From: Svornostia sp051306365
GTDB lineage: Bacteria; Actinomycetota; Thermoleophilia; Solirubrobacterales; Solirubrobacteraceae
NCBI GenBank assembly: GCA_051306365.1
Contig: JBPPNC010000223.1
Coordinates: forward strand, 1-21,302
Reading direction: 5' to 3'
DNA: 21,302 nt
In this document: one piece after another, positions 15,618-21,176 of the stretch
How the letters are laid out: the number at the start of each line of letters is the position of its first letter
Position numbering within the stretch: position 1 is the first letter of the stretch
Made by a program: the position numbers and the translations under genes
Notes under the pieces: model-generated
Database searches by the model: none
What the model was told of the DNA's origin: nothing
What the model saw: the letters and a program-made list of their open reading frames with translations, nothing else

Positions 15618-16085
15618 TCAGGCCGGGATCGGCGTGCGGCTGGAGAACTCGACGAGGTCCGCGAGCGTGGTCTGCTGCAGCGCGCGGGTGACGCCACCCT
15701 GCACGCGCGTCCACAGGAGCTTCGTCGCGCAGCCGTGGCCCTTGTCGGCCTCGTGCGAACACAGGACGCGCCCCTGATCAGGCCGGTCCTCGACAAAGCA
15801 CGCCATGGGGGCCACGGGCCCCTCCAGCGCCACGATCACGCGCTCCATCGTGAGATCCGCCACATCGACGGTGAGGCGGTAACCGCCGTGCGCGCCGCGG
15901 GTGGACTCGACGATGCCATCCTTCTTCAGCAGCGCCACGATCCGCTCGAGATACGCGAGCGGGAGGCCCTCCGCCTCGGCGATCGCCTTGAGGCTCACCG
16001 GCCGGCCGGGCTCGTCGGACCGCTGCACGCGGCCGAGCTCAACCAGCAACCGGACGCCGTACTCCGCCTTGGTCGTGAAGATCAT
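15618..16085 (-). CDS. Rrf2/IscR-like regulator of the SUF genes
   Basis: A 155-aa Rrf2-family winged-helix protein. The HTH lies near residues 30-72 (SLKAIAEAEGLPLAYLERIV, then GGYRL). Three Cys (C96, C109, C119) follow the helix, so it can probably bind an Fe-S cluster and sense Fe-S status. The spacing C-x12-C-x9-C differs from the C-x5-C-x5-C of E. coli IscR. It is the first gene of the block with sufC-sufS-sufU. An imperfect inverted repeat (16094-16115) begins 8 bp before its ATG, fitting autoregulation. An AGGA about 10 bp upstream may be the ribosome binding site. Whether it is better called IscR or SufR cannot be settled here, so no symbol is given. Confidence 0.92.
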   Translation of the reverse strand: MIFTTKAEYGVRLLVELGRVQRSDEPGRPVSLKAIAEAEGLPLAYLERIVALLKKDGIVESTRGAHGGYRLTVDVADLTMERVIVALEGPVAPMACFVEDRPDQGRVLCSHEADKGHGCATKLLWTRVQGGVTRALQQTTLADLVEFSSRTPIPA

Positions 16086-16117
16086 CGTGCGATAATCCTA
16101 CCAGTGAGGTCGGATAA
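16069..16117. promoter_or_regulatory. Divergent Rrf2/small-protein promoter region with candidate operator
   Basis: Plus strand: -35 TTGGTC (16069-16074), 16-bp spacer, -10 GATAAT (16091-16096), then 7 bp to GTG at 16104, the geometry of a leaderless transcript. Overlapping it is an imperfect inverted repeat, AATCC (16094-16098) ... CGGAT (16111-16115), with GAGGT at 16106-16110. The same elements occur upstream of Rieske-sufBD. For the Rrf2 gene on the minus strand TAGGAT (16100-16095) is a possible -10 but has no good -35. One bound regulator could control both directions. Confidence 0.55.
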
Positions 16118-16304
16118 GCCACTCATTCCCGGTTGCGAGAACGGCGTCTGCGGCGCGGACGTGCCGCCGCTGATCGGCAGCGTGCTCACGGGCGTGGGCA
16201 TGACGGTCGCGCAGGCGGCCGCCGCGCTGGAGCGTGGCGAGCGTGTCGTGATGACCGACGTGCAGGAGCGCATCGTCCGGGAGTGGGCGGCGGCGCGGCT
16301 GTAA
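16104..16304 (+). CDS. Small conserved-looking protein with CxxxxC motif, divergent from the Rrf2 regulator
   Basis: A 66-aa frame starting at a GTG directly after a leaderless-type promoter (GATAAT plus 7 bp). The product starts VRSDKPLIPGCENGVCG, with C11 and C16 as the only cysteines, and continues as an amphipathic, probably helical segment (MTVAQAAAALERGERVV, then VQERIVREWAAARL). There is no signal peptide or membrane segment. I do not recognise a family. The two Cys could hold a metal, an Fe-S cluster with a partner, or a redox pair; this is a guess from composition. Its position opposite the SUF regulator and on the same operator suggests control by Fe-S status. It ends 4 bp before a gene remnant on the other strand. 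A later start at ATG 16200 would lose the Cys pair. Confidence 0.6.
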   Translation: MRSDKPLIPGCENGVCGADVPPLIGSVLTGVGMTVAQAAAALERGERVVMTDVQERIVREWAAARL

Positions 16305-16308
16305 ACGC

Positions 16309-16425
16309 TCACCGTCGACGCAGCCACTCCGCGAACAGTGGATCCAACAAGACGTGACGCCGACCGCGACGGGCGACCAGCTGGGCCTCCGCCGCGAGCC
16401 GGTCTGCCGTTGTCCGGCGGCTCAT
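16309..16425 (-). pseudogene. Remnant of C-terminus of an ATPase-like gene
   Basis: The minus-strand frame ending at 16309 reads TTADRLAAEAQLVARRGRR then HVLLDPLFAEWLRRR-stop. A winged-helix-like stretch followed by 'DPLFAEWLRR' next to the stop is the usual end of archaeal-type/AAA ATPase-like proteins with a C-terminal winged helix. Upstream in this frame the sequence (NRAAPRRCVVLHSAEDAS) loses similarity and runs under the corA promoter, so only about 38 residues remain. There is no sign of a start signal. It is probably a decayed gene, the rest replaced by corA. A short real protein or chance resemblance cannot be excluded. Confidence 0.4.
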
Positions 16426-16513
16426 CGTGGGGGTCCAGGCTGCTTCGGCCCGGGGCTCCGTCGAAGCATCTTCGGCGCTGTGGAGGACGACGCATCGCCG
16501 TGGGGCCGCACGG

Positions 16514-16542
16514 TTGCCGCTTCGGCTGCCTGTGCCTACAGT
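16514..16542 (+). promoter_or_regulatory. Leaderless promoter of corA
   Basis: -35 TTGCCG (16514-16519), 17-bp spacer, -10 TACAGT (16537-16542), then 6 bp to the GTG at 16549. This spacing places the transcript start at or next to the start codon, as in many actinobacterial leaderless mRNAs, and it decides the start of corA. Confidence 0.65.
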
Positions 16543-16548
16543 GCGCGC

Positions 16549-17646
16549 GTGAGTTCGCACTTCCCTCTTCCCCGGCGCGACTCCCCTACGCGGGTGGGTG
16601 GGGCCGCGGGACGTGAGATCGCGGGCGTCGCCCCCGAGGCCAAGCTCTCCCCCTCCGAGGTCAACGGCTACGTCGTCGACTGCGCGCTCTACGAGGACGG
16701 AAGGCGCCTGGGCGGCAAGGTCCCGCTGGAAACCGCACTGCAGCAGGCGCGCGACTGCTCCGACGGCTTCACGTGGATCGGGCTCCAGGACCCCGGCCCC
16801 GAGGTCATCCACGCCATCGCCGAGCACTTCGGGCTGGATCCGCTCGCCGTCGAGGACGCCGTCCACGCGCACCAGCGTCCGAAAGTGGAGACGCACGGCG
16901 ACTCGCTGTTCGTCGTGCTGAAGACCGCCCGCTACGTCGACTCCGACGAGCTCGTCGAGATCGGCGAGCTCATGATCTTCGTCGGCCCGCAGTTCGTCGT
17001 CACCGTCCGCCACGGCGAGCCGAGCCCCCTCAGCGGGGTGCGGAGGGACCTCGAAGCCCACCCTGACCTGCTGTCGATCGGACCGAGCTCCGTGCTGTAC
17101 GCAGTGATCGACAAGGTCGTCGACGACTACGCAGCGGTCCTTGCGGGTCTCGCCGTCGACATGGACGAGATCGAGGTGGAGGTGTTCTCCGATCAGCAGG
17201 CCAACCGCGCCGAGCGCATCTACAAGCTCAAGCGTGAGGTGCTCGAGTTCCGCCGCGCCGTGCGCCCGCTCGAAGAGCCCGTCGCCCATCTCGCCTCGCC
17301 CGTGACCGGGCTGCCCATCGACCCGCGGACCGAGCCGTACTTCCGCGACGTCCACGATCACCTGCGCCGCGACATCGAGCAGATCACCGGGTTCGACGAG
17401 CTCCTCACGAACGTCCTCCAGGCCAACATCGCGCAGCTGTCGATGCGCGACAACCAGGACATGCGCCGCATCTCCGCGTGGGTGGCGATCCTCGCCGTCC
17501 CCACGATGGTGTTCGGGCTCTACGGGATGAACTTCGCGCACATGCCCGAGCTCGACTGGGAGCTCGGGTATCCCGCCGTCCTCGCCTTCGTCCTCGTGGT
17601 CTGCGCCGGCCTGTACTGGCGGCTGCGCCGCGCGGGCTGGCTGTAG
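16549..17646 (+). CDS. corA: CorA-family magnesium/cobalt transporter
   Basis: A 365-aa inner-membrane divalent cation channel. A large N-terminal cytosolic domain (about 35-300) with a long helix (QQANRAERIYKLKREVLEF) is followed by two C-terminal membrane helices. The signature YGMNF is present (GMN at 326-328) at the end of the first helix, with MPELDWELGYP as the outer loop. CorA carries Mg2+ and also Co2+/Ni2+. An upstream ATG at 16354 would add 65 residues of low-quality sequence over the promoter, so the GTG at 16549 is preferred. The stop lies 4 bp from the stop of the convergent SemiSWEET-like gene. No link to the SUF genes beyond proximity. Confidence 0.94.
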   Translation: MSSHFPLPRRDSPTRVGGAAGREIAGVAPEAKLSPSEVNGYVVDCALYEDGRRLGGKVPLETALQQARDCSDGFTWIGLQDPGPEVIHAIAEHFGLDPLAVEDAVHAHQRPKVETHGDSLFVVLKTARYVDSDELVEIGELMIFVGPQFVVTVRHGEPSPLSGVRRDLEAHPDLLSIGPSSVLYAVIDKVVDDYAAVLAGLAVDMDEIEVEVFSDQQANRAERIYKLKREVLEFRRAVRPLEEPVAHLASPVTGLPIDPRTEPYFRDVHDHLRRDIEQITGFDELLTNVLQANIAQLSMRDNQDMRRISAWVAILAVPTMVFGLYGMNFAHMPELDWELGYPAVLAFVLVVCAGLYWRLRRAGWL

Positions 17647-17650
17647 CGGC

Positions 17651-18124
17651 TCACGCGGCCATCCGGTCGCGCTCGGGCCGCACGACCCGCCGCAACGACC
17701 GCCGCGACACCGCCGCCGGGTCCTCCCGCGGGGCGCTGTGGAACCGCTGCGCGTGTGCCCGCAGGACATGGGCCCTCACGACGTGGAACTCCTCGGTCGG
17801 CAGCTCGTACAGGTTCGCGCCGCCGACGACCGGCTCGCCCTCGATCTCCGGCACCTCGTCGTGCCCGTCATCGGCGAGCCGCACCACGCACAGCAGCGCG
17901 AACGCGCAGAGCGCGCCGGCGACGGCGTTGCCCGCGGCCAGCAGCGTCGCGTGCAGGCCCACGAGGTTGACGTAGCCCATGAGGACGTTCACGGCCACAC
18001 CGACCGACCAGCCCGCGGCGGACTGCCCTTTCGAGCTGCCCGTGACGAGCATCGAGACGATCTGGGGGATCACGCCGAACAGGCCGGCGATGACGGCAAA
18101 GGTGGAGAGAATCTGAATGAGCAT
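17651..18124 (-). CDS. SemiSWEET-like PQ-loop membrane protein with C-terminal extension
   Basis: A 157-aa protein. Three predicted membrane helices (about 5-27, 37-57, 61-81) with the P20-Q21 motif (VIPQIVSML) and GQSAAGWSVGVAVNVLMGY match SemiSWEET/MtN3 half-transporters, which dimerise to pass sugars. Family members are normally about 85-100 aa; this one has an extra hydrophilic, charged tail of about 75 residues (ADDGHDEVPEIEGEP to the end), rich in Arg at its end. The ATG at 18122-18124 has no clear ribosome binding site. It converges on corA with a 4-bp gap. The substrate is unknown. A PQ-loop protein of another function is possible. Confidence 0.82.
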   Translation of the reverse strand: MLIQILSTFAVIAGLFGVIPQIVSMLVTGSSKGQSAAGWSVGVAVNVLMGYVNLVGLHATLLAAGNAVAGALCAFALLCVVRLADDGHDEVPEIEGEPVVGGANLYELPTEEFHVVRAHVLRAHAQRFHSAPREDPAAVSRRSLRRVVRPERDRMAA

Positions 18125-18500
18125 CGTGCGTACATCTGTTTCGGGTTCGGGGTGAGGGCACCGCGACGCATCGGTGCGCCGGGCGAGATGGATGAGCGAA
18201 CAGAAAGGGCCGCTCGACGAGGCCCCGCGGTGGCGGGGCGATTCGGGCGGCCCATACACGGGAGCTGGCCTCGCACTCCCAGTGGGTCTTACGTGTCGCG
18301 TGGGCTTGGATATCCCCCGCGGAGGCCGATCTGTCTTCCCAGTATCGACAATCCGCGAGCCAAGTCGAGGGTCGTGTGACCACGTGCACAGGACGGCTGT
18401 ATACAGCGGTGCTCGACCGCGTGTCGAACACGGGTGCCCACATGTCCTACCGGGAGTCACAAGCCGCCTGTCCGTCGGCGGAATAGCGTGTCGGGCACCA
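18125..18500. other. Intergenic region between SemiSWEET-like gene and DUF1116 operon
   Basis: 376 bp between divergent genes with no convincing reading frame; the in-frame plus-strand extension from 18174 has no protein-like composition. It holds three notable structures: a hairpin GCACCG (18158-18163)/CGGTGC (18172-18177), a strong hairpin GCCCCGC (18222-18228)/GCGGGGC (18233-18239) with a 4-nt loop, and a 13-bp repeat CGTGT-CGA-ACACG (18420-18432). The first two would lie in the leader of the minus-strand gene if it starts far upstream. A GntR-type palindrome is listed separately. Confidence 0.55.
18396..18407. promoter_or_regulatory. Candidate GntR/FCD operator, perfect palindrome
   Basis: GCTGTATACAGC is a perfect 12-bp palindrome containing GTATAC, the core of many FadR/FCD-type GntR operators (TTGTATACAA-like). 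It lies 94 bp before the DUF1116 start, and the operon encodes a GntR/FCD regulator, so autoregulation is a natural inference. Confidence 0.55.
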
Positions 18501-19736
18501 ATGGACACCGAATTGCATACAACGGACGACGCCCTCGCCGAATCGGTCGCCCGGCTCGCCGCGGCGCGGCCCGTGATCGTCGACGTCGTCCCCGCCGGCG
18601 AGGTGAGCGAGCACCACGCCGCCGGAGGCGTCTCTCACGCCGGCCCGCCGATCGCACCGTCGGCGATGTGCCCACCGATGCGCGCCGCGCTCGGCGCCGC
18701 GCTCTACCTCGAGGGCGCAGCCGGCTCGCCCGAGGAGGCGATCGCCCTCGTCGAGGACGGCCAGATCCCGCGCAAGCCCAACCACGAGGTGGGCGGCGTC
18801 GGCCCGATGTCGGGCATCGTCACCGGTTCGATGCCGGTGTGGGTCGCCCGCGACGAGGCGACCGGCAAGATCGCGTGGGCGCCGCTGAACGAGGGCTCCG
18901 GCAAGGTCCTGCGCTACGGCGCGGACGGGCCTGACGTGCTCGAGCGCCTGGCCTGGATGCGTGACGTCCTCGCCCCCGCACTGCGCACAGCCATCGACGT
19001 GACCGGTCCGCTGGACCTCATGGACATCCACGTCCGCTCGCTGACCGACGGCGACGAGGCCCACCACCGCACCGAGTCCGGCACCGCGCTGTCGCTCGTG
19101 AAGATGGCCGCCGGGCTCGAGGATGCCGACCCGGCCGTCCCGCGCTTCATCTCGACCAACGGCCAGTGGTTCCTGAACCTCGCCATGGTCTTCTCCAAGC
19201 TCGCGCTCGACTGCGCCCGTGACGTCCCCGGCTCGTCGCTGCTGACGGCGATCGCGCGCAACGGCGTGGAGGTCGGCATCCAGGTGTCCGGGACGGGAGA
19301 CCGGTGGTTCGTCGGCCCGGCCGCGATGCCGGGCCCCGCCCGGCTGTTCCCCGGGTACACCGAGGCCGACATGAACCCCGACCTCGGCGACTCGGCGATC
19401 ATCGAGACGTACGGCCTCGGCGCGATCGCCGTCGCCGCCTCGCCCGAAGCCGCGTTCAACTGCGGCCTCGATCCCGCCGACCGCGATGCGATCACCACTG
19501 AACTGCGGCAGATCGCGGCCGGCGAATCGCCCGACATCAAGCTGCCCAACGGGCGCGGCGCGATCCTCGGCATCGACGCGCTCGCCGTCGCCCGGACACG
19601 GATCTCGCCACCGGTGCACACGGGCATCGCCCACGTGACTCCAGGGATCGGGCAGATCGGCGCCGGCATCACCCATCCGCCGATCCAGGCGTTCGACGAG
19701 TTCGCCGCCCTGACGTCCCCGCCTGCCGCCGCGTGA
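18501..19736 (+). CDS. DUF1116 protein (AllG/YlbE-like)
   Basis: A 411-aa cytosolic protein. It shares the conserved blocks of E. coli YlbE/AllG: LHAGPP-like SHAGPPI, GPMSGIVTGSMPV, LNEGSGKVLRYG, WMRDVLAPAL, NGQWFLNLAM, NGVEVGIQVSGTGDRWF, NPDLGDSAIIETYGLG and HTGIAHVTPGIGQIGAG. In E. coli, AllG acts with AllF/FdrA and AllH as an oxamate carbamoyltransferase in allantoin breakdown; neither partner is in this window. The ATG at 18501 is chosen because similarity starts soon after; longer frames upstream look non-coding. No ribosome binding site is visible, and a GntR-like half-palindrome lies at codons 5-8. It overlaps the regulator gene by GTGA. Confidence 0.88.
   Translation: MDTELHTTDDALAESVARLAAARPVIVDVVPAGEVSEHHAAGGVSHAGPPIAPSAMCPPMRAALGAALYLEGAAGSPEEAIALVEDGQIPRKPNHEVGGVGPMSGIVTGSMPVWVARDEATGKIAWAPLNEGSGKVLRYGADGPDVLERLAWMRDVLAPALRTAIDVTGPLDLMDIHVRSLTDGDEAHHRTESGTALSLVKMAAGLEDADPAVPRFISTNGQWFLNLAMVFSKLALDCARDVPGSSLLTAIARNGVEVGIQVSGTGDRWFVGPAAMPGPARLFPGYTEADMNPDLGDSAIIETYGLGAIAVAASPEAAFNCGLDPADRDAITTELRQIAAGESPDIKLPNGRGAILGIDALAVARTRISPPVHTGIAHVTPGIGQIGAGITHPPIQAFDEFAALTSPPAAA
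18513..18522. promoter_or_regulatory. Second candidate GntR-type site at the start of the DUF1116 gene
   Basis: TTGCATACAA differs from the perfect GntR/FCD site TTGTATACAA by one base. It lies 12 bp inside the annotated coding region. With the palindrome at 18396-18407 it could form a pair spaced about 116 bp centre to centre. It may be chance, since single 10-bp matches are not rare. Confidence 0.35.
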
Positions 19737-20488
19737 GTCCCGACTCGGTCCGCGCGCTCCTGCTCGCCGGCCGGACCGCGTCGGCGGGCGGCGCGGGTTC
19801 GGCAGCCGATCGGGTGCATGACGACCTGCGCCGCGACCTGCTCGCGGGACGACTGCCGTACGGCGAGCGGCTGGTCGAGGAGCACCTCGCCGAACGGTTC
19901 GCCACCAGCCGGACGCCGGTGCGCGAGGCGCTGCGCCGCCTGGAGAGCGACGGGCACATCGTGCGCGACCCCGCCGGCGGGGTGCGCCCGAACCCGCCCC
20001 GGGTGTCCTCCATGCGCGACATCTACGCGGTGCGGCTCGTGCTCGAAGACCTCGCGGTCACCCTCGCCGCCCGTGGCGGGGACCGGGCCGACCAGCCGGC
20101 GCTGCTGCGCCTGCGCGAGGACTGGATCGAACTGCGCGACACCTGGCCGGAGCTGCGCGACCAGATCGAGTGGCCGGACTTCGTGCACGCCGACGAGAGC
20201 TTCCACCTCGGGCTGGCGCGGGCGTCGGGCAACCGCGCCACGGTGCGCTACCTGCGCGACATCAACGAACGCATCCGCGTGCTGCGCATCCATGACTTCA
20301 CGACCGCTGACCGCATCGAGGCGACCATCACCGAGCACCTCGAGATCGTCGACGCCGCGTGCGCGGGGGAGGTCGCCACCGCCACCGCGCTGATGGCCAC
20401 GCACGTCGAGGCCAGCGCCGCGGTGGTCGAGTCCCGCGTCGGTGAACTGCTCGCCCGGATGTTCGACGTCGAGGATGGCCCCGCGTGA
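19733..20488 (+). CDS. GntR-family regulator, FCD (FadR-like) subfamily
   Basis: A 251-aa regulator. The winged helix spans about 26-92 (VHDDLRRDLLAGRLPYGERL, recognition helix in TSRTPVREALRRL). The C-terminal FCD domain (about 97-235) has the likely metal and ligand residues D154, H158 (DESFHLGLA), H202 (TEHLEI) and H224 (THVEAS). FCD regulators usually bind small carboxylates and repress their own operon. The gene lies inside the operon, overlapping DUF1116 and the hydrolase gene by GTGA on both sides, so it is most likely a substrate-responsive repressor of this pathway. The first ~22 residues (Ala/Gly-rich) are not family sequence. Two sites with the FCD core GTATAC/GCATAC lie upstream. 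Confidence 0.93.
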   Translation: MSPDSVRALLLAGRTASAGGAGSAADRVHDDLRRDLLAGRLPYGERLVEEHLAERFATSRTPVREALRRLESDGHIVRDPAGGVRPNPPRVSSMRDIYAVRLVLEDLAVTLAARGGDRADQPALLRLREDWIELRDTWPELRDQIEWPDFVHADESFHLGLARASGNRATVRYLRDINERIRVLRIHDFTTADRIEATITEHLEIVDAACAGEVATATALMATHVEASAAVVESRVGELLARMFDVEDGPA

Positions 20489-21165
20489 CCGTCGCGGCCG
20501 ACCCCTACCCCTGGCCGTACGGCGGCAGCGTCGAGCTGGACCGCACCGCGCTCGTCCTCATCGACTGGCAGACCGACTTCTGCGGCCCCGGCGGCTACGT
20601 CGACGCCATGGGGTATGACCTCGCGCTGACCCGTGCCCCGCTCGGCCCCACCCGGACGGTCCTCGCCCGCTGGCGCGAGCTCGGCGGCGCCGTCGTGCAC
20701 ACCCGAGAGGGCCACAAGCCCGACCTCTCGGACTGCCCGCCGAACAAGCGCTGGCGCTCGCAGCGCATCGGCGCGGGGATCGGCGACGCCGGCCCGTGCG
20801 GGCGCATCCTCGTGCGTGGCGAACCCGGCTGGGAGATCGTCGACGAGGTCGCCCCCGTCGACGGCGAATTCGTGATCGACAAGCCCGGCAAGGGCGCGTT
20901 CTGCGCCACCGAGCTCGACCTCGTCCTGCGCTCGCACCGCATTGACCACCTGATCCTCACGGGGATCACGACCGACGTGTGCGTGCACACGACGATGCGC
21001 GAGGCGAACGACATGGGTTACGAGTGCCTGCTGCTTTCAGACTGCACGGGTGCCACTGACTACGGCAACTACGAAGCCGCTTTGAAGATGGTCAAGATGC
21101 AGGGCGGGGTCTTCGGGTCGGTTGCGACCAGTGAAGATCTGCTCGGCGCCTTGTCGGTCCTTTAG
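20485..21165 (+). CDS. Isochorismatase-fold cysteine hydrolase (amidohydrolase)
   Basis: A 226-aa cytosolic enzyme with the Asp-Lys-Cys triad: D27 (LVLIDWQTDFC), K133 (VIDKPGKGAF) and C166 (GITTDVCVHTT). Lys and Cys are spaced as in RutB ureidoacrylate hydrolase and the family also includes biuret and N-carbamoyl hydrolases. GVFGSVATSEDLL near the end is typical of this group. The reaction is probably release of ammonia or carbamate from a linear amide or ureide; the exact substrate is not readable. The GTG overlaps the regulator stop. Together with the DUF1116 protein it suggests catabolism of a carbamoyl or amide compound as a nitrogen source. The downstream gene starts 11 bp later. Confidence 0.92.
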   Translation: MTVAADPYPWPYGGSVELDRTALVLIDWQTDFCGPGGYVDAMGYDLALTRAPLGPTRTVLARWRELGGAVVHTREGHKPDLSDCPPNKRWRSQRIGAGIGDAGPCGRILVRGEPGWEIVDEVAPVDGEFVIDKPGKGAFCATELDLVLRSHRIDHLILTGITTDVCVHTTMREANDMGYECLLLSDCTGATDYGNYEAALKMVKMQGGVFGSVATSEDLLGALSVL

Positions 21166-21176
21166 GGGATTCGCGT

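Noticed and set aside
16426..17769. Minus-strand frame through corA continuing into the ATPase remnant
   Set aside because: Under corA it is antisense to conserved sequence; only the last ~38 codons (16309-16425) resemble a real protein end.
18174..18500. In-frame N-terminal extension of the DUF1116 gene
   Set aside because: The 109 extra residues look like translated intergenic DNA and cover hairpins and the GntR palindrome; family similarity starts after 18501.
18447..20404. Long minus-strand frames opposite DUF1116 and the GntR gene
   Set aside because: Both plus-strand genes show family motifs across their whole length; the reverse frames are compositional.
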